A stretch of 64,000 nt of DNA from Chishuiella changwenlii. Its GTDB lineage: Bacteria > Bacteroidota > Bacteroidia > Flavobacteriales > Weeksellaceae. Location of the stretch: positions 248,001 to 312,000 of the forward strand of contig NZ_FRBH01000005.1 in assembly GCF_900142565.1 (NCBI RefSeq), given 5' to 3'. The notes under the pieces are model-generated. The model made no database searches. It saw nothing but the letters and a program-made list of their open reading frames with translations, and was not told the DNA's origin. The position numbers were made by a program, and so were the translations under genes. Of the stretch, positions 45,057 to 54,254 are shown one piece after another (within the stretch, counting starts at the first letter, position 1; each line of letters begins with the position of its first letter).

Positions 45057-46589
45057 CTATTCCCACTCAATTGTTGCAGGTGGTTTAGAGCTTATATCGT
45101 ATGCAACGCGATTAATTCCTTTAACTTCGTTAATAATTCTATTCGAAACTAATTCTAAGAATTCGTAAGGTAATTTAGACCAAGTTGCAGTCATAAAATC
45201 TATTGTATTAGCAGAACGAACGACAGCTGTATATTCATACGTACGCTCATCTCCCATTACACCTACAGATTTTACTGGTAATAAAACCACAAACGCTTGA
45301 GAAACTTCATCGTATAAATCATGTGCATATAATTCATCGATAAAAATTTGATCTGCTTCTTGTAAAATTCTTACTTTTTCTTCGTCAACTTCTCCTAAAA
45401 CACGAATTCCTAATCCTGGGCCTGGAAATGGATGACGGTAAACTAATTCGCGAGGAATTCCTAATTCTACTCCAACTTTACGTACTTCATCTTTAAATAA
45501 CTCACGTAAAGGTTCTAATAATTGAAGTTTCATTTCTTCTGGTAAACCTCCAACATTATGATGAGATTTAATTGTTGCAGATGGTCCTTTTACAGACTGA
45601 GATTCTATAACATCAGGATAAATAGTTCCTTGAGCTAAGAAAGAAGCATCTTCAATTTTATGAGATTCTTCATCGAAAACAGCAACAAAGTCTTTACCTA
45701 TAGATTTACGTTTAGCTTCTGGCTCATCTATTCCAACTAAATTAGAAAGAAAACGTTCTGAAGCGTCTACCATCTTAATATTCATATTAAAATGTTTCCC
45801 GTAATTCTCCATTACTTTCTTCCCTTCGTCTTTCCTTAATAATCCTGTATCAACAAAAATACAAGTTAATTGATCGCCAATTGCACGATGAATTAATACT
45901 GCTGCTACAGAAGAATCAACTCCTCCAGAAAGTCCTAAAATAACTCTCTTATCACCAACAACTTCTTTTATTCTTTTTATTTCAGTTTCAATAAAATCTG
46001 CTAAAACCCAGTTTTTCTCAGCCTCACAAATATTAAAAACAAAATTTTGTAACATTTGAGAACCAAATTCAGAATGTGTTACTTCTGGGTGAAACTGAAC
46101 AGCATATATTTTACGTTGTTCATTTGCTAAAGCAGCAATTTCTACTGTAGATTTTCCAGAAACCACAAATCCTTCAGGAACTTTAACCACTTCATCAAAA
46201 TGGCTCATCCAAACTGTAGATTTTTCTGCAACATCTTTAAATAAACTACTATTAGCTAATACAGTTAATTCAGATTTTCCATATTCACCTTTTATTCCTT
46301 TTTTAACTTCTCCTCCTAACATGTGAGAAATTAATTGCATTCCGTAACAAATTCCTAAAACAGGAACTCCTAAAGAAAATAATTCTTCTTCAACCAAAGC
46401 AGCCTCCTCACCAAATACAGATGAAGGTCCTCCTGATAATATAATTCCTTTTGGATTGTGTTTTTTAATTTCTTCTACAGAAGTGTTGTAGGGAATAATT
46501 TCTGTGTAAACTCCAAATTCTCGAATTCGGCGTGCAATTAACTGGTTATATTGCGATCCGAAATCTAAAATGATGATTCCTTGCGTCAT
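45057..46589 (-). CDS. guaA: GMP synthase (glutamine-hydrolysing)
   Basis: 510 residues. An N-terminal class I amidotransferase domain has the nucleophile in [10 protein letters not shown] (Cys80, about) and [11 protein letters not shown] (His, Glu). An ATP-pyrophosphatase domain has the PP-loop [13 protein letters not shown] (about 219-231). The C-terminal dimerisation domain ends KPPATIEWE. It makes GMP from XMP, ATP and glutamine. A good promoter lies 17-48 bases upstream; no guaB is nearby. Confidence 0.97.
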   Translation of the reverse strand: MTQGIIILDFGSQYNQLIARRIREFGVYTEIIPYNTSVEEIKKHNPKGIILSGGPSSVFGEEAALVEEELFSLGVPVLGICYGMQLISHMLGGEVKKGIKGEYGKSELTVLANSSLFKDVAEKSTVWMSHFDEVVKVPEGFVVSGKSTVEIAALANEQRKIYAVQFHPEVTHSEFGSQMLQNFVFNICEAEKNWVLADFIETEIKRIKEVVGDKRVILGLSGGVDSSVAAVLIHRAIGDQLTCIFVDTGLLRKDEGKKVMENYGKHFNMNIKMVDASERFLSNLVGIDEPEAKRKSIGKDFVAVFDEESHKIEDASFLAQGTIYPDVIESQSVKGPSATIKSHHNVGGLPEEMKLQLLEPLRELFKDEVRKVGVELGIPRELVYRHPFPGPGLGIRVLGEVDEEKVRILQEADQIFIDELYAHDLYDEVSQAFVVLLPVKSVGVMGDERTYEYTAVVRSANTIDFMTATWSKLPYEFLELVSNRIINEVKGINRVAYDISSKPPATIEWE

Positions 46590-46605
46590 TATGTTTGTCT
46601 TTGTG

Positions 46606-46637
46606 CAAAAGTAAATCTTATTCGATTTTAATCCAAT
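46606..46637 (-). promoter_or_regulatory. Promoter of guaA
   Basis: On the minus strand: TTG (46636-46634), 20-base spacer, TACTTTTG (46613-46606), ending 16 bases before the ATG. Confidence 0.7.
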
Positions 46638-46689
46638 TTTATTCTGCTCAAAATTTATATTTTTTTAATTGCTTTTCAACAACATACTA

Positions 46690-47274
46690 TTATTTCATCA
46701 TGGTTAAAATATTAACCAGTTGTTGATTAATCTTATTTGTCCTGTAATCCATAGGTGCTGGAGCATTTTCTAAAAGGATATTGCCTTCTTTATCTAAAAG
46801 TATAAAAGTTGGAATAACTTTTATTTTATAATCATATCCAAAATTATTTTCTCTACCAGCAAATAATTGTATACCAGACATTTTATTTGCTTCAATCATT
46901 TGCTTCCAATGTGGCTTATCTTTTTCTTTATCAACCGATATACTTACAAAATGGATGGGTGCATTATGAAATTTACGTTCCAATTCTTTCATATAAGGAA
47001 TCTGAATTTTACATGGTCCACACCATGTTGCCCATACATCAATGTAAACATATTTTCCTTTAAAATCATTTAAACTATAGTCTTTTCCATCAATTGATTT
47101 TAAAGAAAAGTCTGGTGCTTTAATTAGATTTTTTGAATCTTTTTCTAAATCATCATTATTTACAATAACACTGTCACTTGGTAGATTTTGATTAGAATCA
47201 GTATGTACTTCGGAAGTTTTTTTACATCCAAATAATGAGACTACTAGGACTAAAAGTATTAATTTCGATTTCAT
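46690..47274 (-). CDS. TlpA-like thioredoxin-fold lipoprotein
   Basis: 194 residues. The lipobox LFGC gives Cys17. A linker leads to a TlpA/ResA-type domain (about 52-190): APDFSLKSIDGKDYSLNDFKGKYVYIDVWATWCGPCK, with active-site WCGPC, and cis-Pro in VIPTFILLDKEG. It likely reduces disulfides in the periplasm, for instance in cytochrome c maturation. It is a lone gene, divergent from queA. Confidence 0.9.
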   Translation of the reverse strand: MKSKLILLVLVVSLFGCKKTSEVHTDSNQNLPSDSVIVNNDDLEKDSKNLIKAPDFSLKSIDGKDYSLNDFKGKYVYIDVWATWCGPCKIQIPYMKELERKFHNAPIHFVSISVDKEKDKPHWKQMIEANKMSGIQLFAGRENNFGYDYKIKVIPTFILLDKEGNILLENAPAPMDYRTNKINQQLVNILTMMK

Positions 47275-47368
47275 GTAATTATAGGTTAAATTGCTATTAT
47301 AGATAATTAAAGAATTACCAAAAATAAGAATTAAAACAGAGTAATATAAATAAAATACCTCAAATCAC

Positions 47369-47400
47369 TTGACAAAGGGCTATTGGGTATCGTATATTTG
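47369..47400 (+). promoter_or_regulatory. Promoter of the queA operon
   Basis: TTG (47369-47371), 21-base spacer, TATATTTG (47393-47400), 17 bases before the queA ATG. Confidence 0.75.
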
Positions 47401-47417
47401 CATAAAATTGTACGATT

Positions 47418-48473
47418 ATGAAAATGAAAACCTCAGATTTCGACTTTAATTTACCAGAAGAGCTTTTAGCGGAGCGTCCATCTGAAAATAGAGACGAATC
47501 TCGTTTAATGGTTGTTCACCGTGATACAGGAGAGATAGAACATAGATTATTTAAAGATGTTATCGATTATTTTGACGAAGGAGATGTAATGATTCGTAAT
47601 AACACGAAAGTATTTCCTGCTCGTTTAATGGGTAATAAAGAAAAAACTGGTGCTCAGATCGAAGTTTTCTTATTAAGAGAATTAGATGCTGAAACTCGTT
47701 TATGGGATGTTTTAGTTGATCCTGCTCGTAAAATTCGTATCGGAAATAAATTATTTTTTGATAATGATGATACTTTAGTTGCTGAAGTAGTTGATAACAC
47801 AACTTCTCGTGGGCGTACTTTACGTTTTCTTTTTGATGGATCTTATGAAGAATTCCGTGCTAAATTAAAAGAATTAGGAGAAACTCCACTTCCAAAATAT
47901 ATCACACGTAGTGTAGAGCCAGAAGATGCTGAGCGTTACCAAACAATTTATGCAAAACACGAAGGTGCTGTAGCAGCTCCTACTGCTGGTTTACACTTTT
48001 CTAAACATTTATTAAAACGTTTAGAAATTAAAGGTGTTGATTTTGCTGAATTAACTTTACATATTGGTTTAGGAACTTTTCAGGGTGTTGAAGTAGAAGA
48101 TTTATCAAAACACAAAATGGAATCTGAGCAAACGATTATTCCACAAGAATCTGCTGATTTGGTTAATCGTGCGATAGATGAAAAGAAAAAAGTTTGTGCT
48201 ATTGGAACAACTTCTATGCGTTCTATAGAATCTTCAGTTTCTGCTGATGGTCATTTAAATGCATTTGATGGTTGGACAAATAAATTTATTCATCCACCAT
48301 ACGACTTTTCTGTTGCAAACTGTATGATCACAAACTTCCACACACCAAAATCAACATTAATCATGATGATTTCAGCATTTGCTGGACATGATTTAACAAT
48401 GAAAGCATATCACGAAGCTGTAAAAGAAGGATATAAATTCTACTCTTACGGTGATGCAATGTTAATTCTATAA
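47418..48473 (+). CDS. queA: S-adenosylmethionine:tRNA ribosyltransferase-isomerase QueA
   Basis: Transfers and isomerises the ribosyl of SAM onto 7-aminomethyl-7-deazaguanine in tRNA, making epoxyqueuosine. The 351 residues hold the family marks [14 protein letters not shown] (start), [49 protein letters not shown] and [19 protein letters not shown] second ATG lies two codons in. It is followed 7 bases later by rlmN; both are RNA-modification genes and likely share the queA promoter. Confidence 0.97.
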   Translation: MKMKTSDFDFNLPEELLAERPSENRDESRLMVVHRDTGEIEHRLFKDVIDYFDEGDVMIRNNTKVFPARLMGNKEKTGAQIEVFLLRELDAETRLWDVLVDPARKIRIGNKLFFDNDDTLVAEVVDNTTSRGRTLRFLFDGSYEEFRAKLKELGETPLPKYITRSVEPEDAERYQTIYAKHEGAVAAPTAGLHFSKHLLKRLEIKGVDFAELTLHIGLGTFQGVEVEDLSKHKMESEQTIIPQESADLVNRAIDEKKKVCAIGTTSMRSIESSVSADGHLNAFDGWTNKFIHPPYDFSVANCMITNFHTPKSTLIMMISAFAGHDLTMKAYHEAVKEGYKFYSYGDAMLIL

Positions 48474-48480
48474 TATTAGT

Positions 48481-49533
48481 TTGAATACAACAAAAAAAGA
48501 CATACGAAAGCTTTCACAGGCTGAGATTGAAGAATATTTCAAAGAGATTGGAGAAAAATCATTCCGCGCAAAACAAGTGTACGAATGGTTATGGAAAAAG
48601 AATGCGCATCAGTTTGATGACATGACCAATATCTCAAAAGTATTGAGAGAACAATTGGGTGAAAATTTCCAAATTCAACCTGTTCAAGTAGATCTTTTAC
48701 AAAAATCTAACGACGGAACCATCAAGAATGCTGTAAAGCTTCATGATGGTAACGTTGTAGAATCAGTTTTAATTCCGACAGATACACGAACAACAGCTTG
48801 TGTATCATCTCAGGTTGGTTGTAGTTTAGATTGTACATTTTGTGCAACTGCTCAATTAAAACGTATGCGTAATTTAACTGCGGCAGAAATTGTAGATCAA
48901 GTTGTAATTATTGATGACGAAAGTAGACGTTATTTTAACCGTCCATTGAGTAATATTGTCTTTATGGGTATGGGAGAACCATTGTTAAATTATAACGAGG
49001 TTATCTCTGCGATTAAAAAAATTACTTTACCAGAAGGTTTAGGAATGTCTCCTAAACGAATTACAGTTTCTACATCTGGTATTCCAAAAATGATTGAGAA
49101 GTTAGCTGATGAAGATTTACGTGTAAATCTTGCTGTTTCTTTACATTCTGCTCGTGAAGAAGTTCGTAATGTAATTATGCCTTTTTCTGTAAAATTTCCT
49201 TTAACTGACTTAATGGATAGCTTACAGTATTGGTATCAAAAAACTGGTCTAAGAATAACATTTGAATATATTGTTTGGGGAGGTGTTAACGATAAAAAGG
49301 AAGATATTGATGCATTAGTTAAATTTTGTAGAAAAATCCCTTCTAAAGTTAATATTATCGAATATAATTCTATTGATGATGGAATGTATAAACAAGCCTC
49401 TGAACAAGCTGTAGATAATTACATAAAAGCATTAGAAAGTAACAATATCGTAGTAAACGTGCGTAGAAGCCGTGGTAAAGATATTGATGCTGCTTGTGGA
49501 CAATTAGCCAATAAAACTGGTGAAAATTCTTAA
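48481..49533 (+). CDS. rlmN: Dual-specificity 23S rRNA/tRNA adenine-C2 methyltransferase RlmN
   Basis: Radical SAM enzyme (350 residues) methylating A2503 of 23S rRNA and A37 of some tRNAs. The radical-SAM cluster motif is CSLDCTFC (about 114-121), and the resolving/catalytic cysteines lie near ACVSSQ upstream and in DIDAACGQL near the C terminus. FMGMGEPLLNY is the usual SAM-binding segment. The start is TTG at 48481 (MNTTKKDIRKL), 7 bases after queA. Confidence 0.96.
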   Translation: MNTTKKDIRKLSQAEIEEYFKEIGEKSFRAKQVYEWLWKKNAHQFDDMTNISKVLREQLGENFQIQPVQVDLLQKSNDGTIKNAVKLHDGNVVESVLIPTDTRTTACVSSQVGCSLDCTFCATAQLKRMRNLTAAEIVDQVVIIDDESRRYFNRPLSNIVFMGMGEPLLNYNEVISAIKKITLPEGLGMSPKRITVSTSGIPKMIEKLADEDLRVNLAVSLHSAREEVRNVIMPFSVKFPLTDLMDSLQYWYQKTGLRITFEYIVWGGVNDKKEDIDALVKFCRKIPSKVNIIEYNSIDDGMYKQASEQAVDNYIKALESNNIVVNVRRSRGKDIDAACGQLANKTGENS

Positions 49534-49543
49534 TCTAATAAAA

Positions 49544-50494
49544 ATGAAAAATATAGTTCTATTTTCTTTGCTTTCGACATTTTCATTTGCGCAAGTGACA
49601 GAAAAAATTGATACGCTTTCTATAGAAGATTATCCTATGGAAACTTATCATTTACCTGATATCATGAATGAAATTTCTACTTTAGAATATGAAAAGTCTG
49701 ATAAAAAAACTGCTTCATTTTGGGGATTAAACGATTCTGGAAATCAACCAGAGTTGTATCGTTTTAATGCTAAAAATGGAGAAATAATCAATACTGTTCG
49801 TATTTCTAATGCTCCAAACATAGATTGGGAAGAAATGTCTACGGATGATAATAGAATTTATTTTGCTGATTTTGGGAATAATAGAGGAAATAGAAAAGAC
49901 TTAGCTATTTATTTTATTGATAAAAAACAAGTTGATTTTTCTAAGCCTTATCAAGAAGTAAAAGCTCAGAAAATTGAGTTCTTTTATCCTGAACAAACAA
50001 ACTTTGAATCAACAAACATCAGAACTAATTTTGATGCAGAAGCTTTCTTTGTTTACAATAATCAGTTGCATCTTTTTACAAAAGAATGGACAAATCTGGA
50101 AACAACACATTATGTAATTCCAATTGACACATCTAAAAAACATGCTGCAAAAAAATTAGAAACTTTTAAAACGAATTACGCTGTAACAGCTGCTTATATT
50201 GATGCTGATAAAAATAGTCCTACCAAAGGAATTTATTTATTAGGTTATGTAAAAGAAACTTTAGCATTTATAAGTTGGTTTGATTTGCCTCAGGATAATA
50301 ATCAGTTATTCTTCTCTTCAAAAGTTAAAAAAATAAGTTTACCTTTGGGTTTCACAACACAATTAGGGCAATTAGAAGGTATTTCGGTTTTACCAACTTC
50401 TAACAAAGTTTGTTTTAGTGGAGAAGAGTTTGACTTTAAAGGTTTCTATACTAAACAAGTTGTACATTGCATCAATAATTTTACAAATAAATAA
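49544..50494 (+). CDS. Secreted protein of unknown function, beta-propeller-like
   Basis: 316 residues from the ATG at 49544, chosen because it gives a compact signal peptide (MKNIVLFSLLSTFSFAQ) just after the rlmN stop; an upstream ATG at 49520 overlaps rlmN. The mature protein has the pattern WGLNDSGNQPELY, NIDWEEMSTDDNRIYFADFGNN..RKDLAIY and later AEAFFVYNNQLHLFTKEW, which recalls secreted propeller-type proteins. No enzyme motif is visible. It sits between rlmN and the IspB-type gene in an apparent operon, unrelated to either by function. Confidence 0.75.
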   Translation: MKNIVLFSLLSTFSFAQVTEKIDTLSIEDYPMETYHLPDIMNEISTLEYEKSDKKTASFWGLNDSGNQPELYRFNAKNGEIINTVRISNAPNIDWEEMSTDDNRIYFADFGNNRGNRKDLAIYFIDKKQVDFSKPYQEVKAQKIEFFYPEQTNFESTNIRTNFDAEAFFVYNNQLHLFTKEWTNLETTHYVIPIDTSKKHAAKKLETFKTNYAVTAAYIDADKNSPTKGIYLLGYVKETLAFISWFDLPQDNNQLFFSSKVKKISLPLGFTTQLGQLEGISVLPTSNKVCFSGEEFDFKGFYTKQVVHCINNFTNK

Positions 50495-50504
50495 TACTTA
50501 AATT

Positions 50505-51482
50505 TTGGGTAATACAGTAGATCTAATTAAAGCTCCGATTGCGGAGGAAATGAAATTATTTGAACAAAAATTCTTCGATTCTATGAAGAGTAATGTTTCT
50601 CTTTTAGATCGTATTACCAATTATATAGTTCGTAGAAAAGGAAAACAAATGCGACCAATGTTTGTTTTCTTAACTGCAAAATTAAACGGCGAAGTACAAG
50701 AAAGAACCTATCGCGCAGCCTCTTTTATAGAGCTTATTCATACTGCTACATTAGTGCATGACGATGTTGTTGATGATAGTACTTTACGTCGTGGTTTTTT
50801 CTCATTAAATGCTATTTGGAAAAATAAAGTTGCCGTTTTAGTTGGTGATTATTTTTTATCGAAGACATTAATCATCTCAACAAAAAACAAAGATTTTGAT
50901 TTACTAGAAGTTGTTTCTGTTGCTATACAAGAAATTTCGGAAGGTGAATTATTACAAATAGAAAAAGCACGCAAATTAGACATTACAGAAGATGTTTACT
51001 TCGAAATTATTCGAATGAAAACAGCTACACTTATTGCTGCTTGTTGTGAAGCTGGTGCGCGTTCGGTTGGTTGTTCGGAAGAGGTTGCAAAGAAAATGCA
51101 TCGCTTTGGCGAATTAGTCGGAATTGCTTTTCAAATAAAAGATGATTTGTTTGATTATACAACATCTAATGCTATTGGGAAACCTGTAGGAATTGATATT
51201 AAAGAGCAAAAAATGACTTTACCATTAATTTATTCTATTAATACAGCAAATGAAAAGGATAAAAAATGGTTAATTAATTCTGTAAAAAAATATAACAATG
51301 ACAAAAAACGTGTACGCGAAATTATTCAGTATGTGAAAGAGCATGGTGGTATTGAGTATACACAACAAATGATGAAAAAATATAGCCAAGAAGCTTTGGA
51401 TATTTTATATGAGTTTCCTGAAAATGAATATAGAAATTCTTTAGAAACAATGGTGAAATACGTTATAGAAAGAGAAAAATAA
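50505..51482 (+). CDS. ispB: Long-chain polyprenyl diphosphate synthase (IspB-like)
   Basis: 325 residues. GKQMRPMFVFL and the first aspartate-rich motif LVHDDVVDDSTLRRG (about 82-96) are followed by GDYFLSKTL, and the second aspartate motif is FQIKDDLFDY. The spacing of residues before the first motif (small Ala/Thr) suits long chains, so octa- or heptaprenyl diphosphate for menaquinone side chains is likely. The start is TTG at 50505, 10 bases after the previous gene. It is the second prenyl synthase in the window and ends in a very strong terminator. Confidence 0.9.
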   Translation: MGNTVDLIKAPIAEEMKLFEQKFFDSMKSNVSLLDRITNYIVRRKGKQMRPMFVFLTAKLNGEVQERTYRAASFIELIHTATLVHDDVVDDSTLRRGFFSLNAIWKNKVAVLVGDYFLSKTLIISTKNKDFDLLEVVSVAIQEISEGELLQIEKARKLDITEDVYFEIIRMKTATLIAACCEAGARSVGCSEEVAKKMHRFGELVGIAFQIKDDLFDYTTSNAIGKPVGIDIKEQKMTLPLIYSINTANEKDKKWLINSVKKYNNDKKRVREIIQYVKEHGGIEYTQQMMKKYSQEALDILYEFPENEYRNSLETMVKYVIEREK

Positions 51483-51533
51483 AATATCAATAAAAAAGAG
51501 AAGTTCTAAGAACTTCTCTTTTTTATTGATATT
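51483..51533 (+). terminator. Terminator of the queA-ispB operon (25-base perfect inverted repeat)
   Basis: The arm 51483-51507 (AATATCAATAAAAAAGAGAA...) is the exact reverse complement of 51509-51533 with one base between. It begins directly after the ispB stop codon, and the distal arm contains a T6 run. The symmetry allows action in both directions. Confidence 0.9.
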
Positions 51534-51534
51534 A

Positions 51535-51852
51535 AAGTTGTTTAACCTTTTTTTCTATAATGTGCAATACAGTATAAGTATTTATTATAATTATAATTTT
51601 ATTTTCATTTTTGTCTTGATAGAAAGTCTGTGACAACAGAGTATGTGGAGACGAAACAAAAAAATCAAGGTCGTAAATCTTTGACTAAAAATTATCAACG
51701 CTACGGAAATGATTTAAAAATTCACATACGTTCATTAAATCATCTATATCCTACGCTTTTTCAATTTTATTAACGTCAAACATTTAAATACCATTTTCTT
51801 AATCCCTTTAAAAAAGAAAATTAGCTAAATAATGAAAAAGATTAAACAAATT
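51535..51852. repeat. Intergenic segment bounded by imperfect terminal inverted repeats
   Basis: The left end AAGTTGTTTAACCTTTTT (from 51535) and the reverse complement of the right end (51834-51852, AATTTGTTTAATCTTTTTC) match at all but two positions apart from a shorter T run. The 318-base segment has no supportable gene. It holds an ATGATTTA/TAAATCAT inverted pair (51718-51760 region) and CGCTACGGAA at 51709-51718, also found at the tip of the element at 56840-56999. It lies between the ispB terminator and the argF' stop. Confidence 0.5.
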
Positions 51853-51857
51853 ATTTA

Positions 51858-52835
51858 TTACTTGATTTTATTCTTCAAAATCTCATGAAAAACTGTTTGA
51901 GCAGAGAAGATTCTGTTTGTTGCTTCATCAATTACAATAGAAACATCAGAATCTAAAACTTCATCAGAAACAACTACATTACGACGAACTGGTAAACAAT
52001 GCATAAACTTTCCGTTATTCGTTAAATTCATTTTTTCCATTGTTACTTGCCAATCTTTATCTCCCTCATTCGCTTGTCCGTAATTTTCGTAAGAAGACCA
52101 GTTTTTTGCATAAACAAAATCAGCATCTTTAAGAGCTTCATCTTGGTCATAAGCAATTGTTGCTCCTTCTGTAAATTTAGAATCTAGTTCAAATCCTTTT
52201 GGTTGTACAATTGTAAAATCTACCCAATCTACCTTAGAAAACCATTCTGCAAAAGAATTAGGAACTGCTTGTGGTAAACGTCTTGGATGCGGTGCCCAAG
52301 TCATTACTACTTTTATTTTTTTCTCTGGCTTAGCTGCCGGATTATAATTTATTTTTTCTGCTATTGTAATTAAATCTGCAAAAGATTGTAAAGGATGTAA
52401 TGTTGCGCTTTCTAAAGATACTACTGGTACAGAAGATAAAGATTTAACTTTATTAAACATTATTTCTTGATAATCTTCGTCACGGTCAACTAACTTAGGA
52501 AATGTACGCACTCCTAAAACATCACAATACGCACTCATTACTCTAATTGCCTCGTTAATATGTTCTTGTGTATCTCCGTCCATTACAGTCCCGTCCCCCA
52601 TTTCTAAAGTCCACGAATCTGATCCTGCATTTAATACCCAAGTATTTGCGCCTAAATTATAAGCAGCTTTTATAGAACTTAAGCGTGTACGTAAACTAGG
52701 ATTAAAGAAAATTAAACCTATCGTTTTATTTTTCCCTATTTCTTGTTGAGCGTAAGGATTTGCTTTTATTTCTAAAGCTGTTTTTAGTAATTCATCGATG
52801 TTTTGTACATCATTAACCGAAGTAAATTGTTTCAT
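51858..52835 (-). CDS. argF': N-acyl-ornithine carbamoyltransferase (ArgF' type)
   Basis: 325 residues. Transcarbamylase of the acylated arginine route (N-acetyl- or N-succinyl-ornithine) typical of Bacteroidota. The carbamoyl-phosphate site FFNPSLRTRLS (43-53) replaces the SxRT of normal OTCases. LESATLHPLQSFADL, MTWAPHPRRLPQAVPNSF and FMHCLPVRRNVVVSDEV are the further signatures of the acetyl/succinyl-ornithine clade. The 80s-90s loop reads VMDGDTQEHI with Gln at residue 90. It stands alone on the minus strand. Confidence 0.92.
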   Translation of the reverse strand: MKQFTSVNDVQNIDELLKTALEIKANPYAQQEIGKNKTIGLIFFNPSLRTRLSSIKAAYNLGANTWVLNAGSDSWTLEMGDGTVMDGDTQEHINEAIRVMSAYCDVLGVRTFPKLVDRDEDYQEIMFNKVKSLSSVPVVSLESATLHPLQSFADLITIAEKINYNPAAKPEKKIKVVMTWAPHPRRLPQAVPNSFAEWFSKVDWVDFTIVQPKGFELDSKFTEGATIAYDQDEALKDADFVYAKNWSSYENYGQANEGDKDWQVTMEKMNLTNNGKFMHCLPVRRNVVVSDEVLDSDVSIVIDEATNRIFSAQTVFHEILKNKIK

Positions 52836-52867
52836 AGTAATGAAATCTTTTGTTTTTATTTGTTTTA

Positions 52868-52875
52868 CAAATTTA
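52868..52875 (-). promoter_or_regulatory. Candidate -7 box for argF'
   Basis: TAAATTTG on the minus strand, 32 bases before the ATG; the -33 element is weak. No ArgR-type palindrome was recognised. Confidence 0.4.
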
Positions 52876-52953
52876 CTTTAAAAGACTTGATTTATCAGAA
52901 AGATTAATCAATTTTATTTATCTTTCGGCGTTTAACAATATTCAAAAAAGTTA

Positions 52954-54240
52954 ATGAAGAAACTTATACCTTTCCTTTTTACTTTATTATCATCAGTACT
53001 TGTTTTTAGTCAAACAAATTTAAATTCTGATGCACTCAAAGAAAGAGATCTTAAAACTTTAAAAGCAGTTCAAAACAAATACAATAATTTCAATAATAGA
53101 TTTGAAAAAAATGTTTACAACCAACACTTTACAAGAATTGAAAATGATTTAAATAAAAATTATAAAAAGAATTTTTTCATTTTGGATAATGACTATCAAG
53201 AATTCATTAAAAATTGCTTTCAAAATATAAAAGATGCTAATAAAACAATTCCTTTAGAATCTCCACATTTTTATATTTTAAAATCAAATGTTCCAAATGC
53301 TTCAAGCTTAGGATTTGACTATTATATGATTAATAATGGTTTGTTTCAATTATTTGATAACGAATATCAATTTGCAGCTGTAATAACTCATGAAATAGCA
53401 CATAACTATCTTCAACATGTTAAATTAGAAATTATTCAAGAAGCAGAATTTATTCAAGATTTCAAAAAAGAATATCGTTCATTAAAACGAAGCGATTTAA
53501 TTAAGCTAATTAAATCTCAAGATGAAGTTATTCAAAAAAAATACGATTTAGCTAACCAATCTCGTAAGAAAGAAATTGCTGCAGATAGTTTAGGATTTAT
53601 CTTGTATAGTCAATTAAACTTTCCAAAAATTGAATATTTGAACTCATTAAAAAAGTTAGAAGAATTTGATGAGAAAATAAAAACAACAACTATTAATGAT
53701 AGTTTATATTACCAAACATTTGAAGTTAACGGAGTTAAACTTAATCCTAAATGGTTAAAGATTCAAAAAAATGAATTATTTTCTGGTTTAAGTTTCACAG
53801 AACACGTTAATCAAGATTCTGTAAGTACACATCCTAATATTGTAGATCGAATAAACTGGTTAAAGAATAATTTTAAAATTGAGGAAAAACAGTTAGAATC
53901 TAAAAATGCTTCAACGAATTATATTCAATTAAAAAAGAAATATAACGATACACTCTTTGATAATTATTATGATAATAATGAATATGCTGTTGCATTGTAT
54001 CACTTAATAAGAGAGAAAAACCTTAATTCTAAACTATTAGATTTTGATAAAAATATAGCTATAATTTTTAATAAATTACACGAAGGTAGATTAAAGCTGT
54101 CATTTAATAAATATGTTCCAATTGCTGATGTTAATTCAGAAAAAACTGATTACAATAAATTTCTTCATCTTATATGGAATATTCCTACAGCAGATTTAAA
54201 AACTATCGCAGATTATTATAAAACAAAAGCAACCATATAG
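52954..54240 (+). CDS. Secreted M48-family metallopeptidase
   Basis: 428 residues with a signal peptide (ending near LVFSQ). The zinc site is ITHEIAHNYLQH (HExxH, about 148-152), and the third ligand Glu is in KKEIAADSLGF (about 211-217). A C-terminal region of about 150 residues has helical, TPR-like character. M48 proteins degrade or process envelope proteins (HtpX/BepA/LoiP relatives); no transmembrane helix follows, so it is BepA-like and periplasmic rather than HtpX-like. Confidence 0.9.
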   Translation: MKKLIPFLFTLLSSVLVFSQTNLNSDALKERDLKTLKAVQNKYNNFNNRFEKNVYNQHFTRIENDLNKNYKKNFFILDNDYQEFIKNCFQNIKDANKTIPLESPHFYILKSNVPNASSLGFDYYMINNGLFQLFDNEYQFAAVITHEIAHNYLQHVKLEIIQEAEFIQDFKKEYRSLKRSDLIKLIKSQDEVIQKKYDLANQSRKKEIAADSLGFILYSQLNFPKIEYLNSLKKLEEFDEKIKTTTINDSLYYQTFEVNGVKLNPKWLKIQKNELFSGLSFTEHVNQDSVSTHPNIVDRINWLKNNFKIEEKQLESKNASTNYIQLKKKYNDTLFDNYYDNNEYAVALYHLIREKNLNSKLLDFDKNIAIIFNKLHEGRLKLSFNKYVPIADVNSEKTDYNKFLHLIWNIPTADLKTIADYYKTKATI

Positions 54241-54254
54241 GTTGCTTTTGTTTT
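54220..54254. terminator. Shared bidirectional terminator of two convergent genes
   Basis: AAAACAAAAGCAACC (54220-54234) pairs perfectly with GGTTGCTTTTGTTTT (54240-54254) around a 5-base loop. It covers the last codons and stop of the M48 gene and reaches the stop codon of the convergent minus gene. A and T tracts lie inside the arms. Confidence 0.85.
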
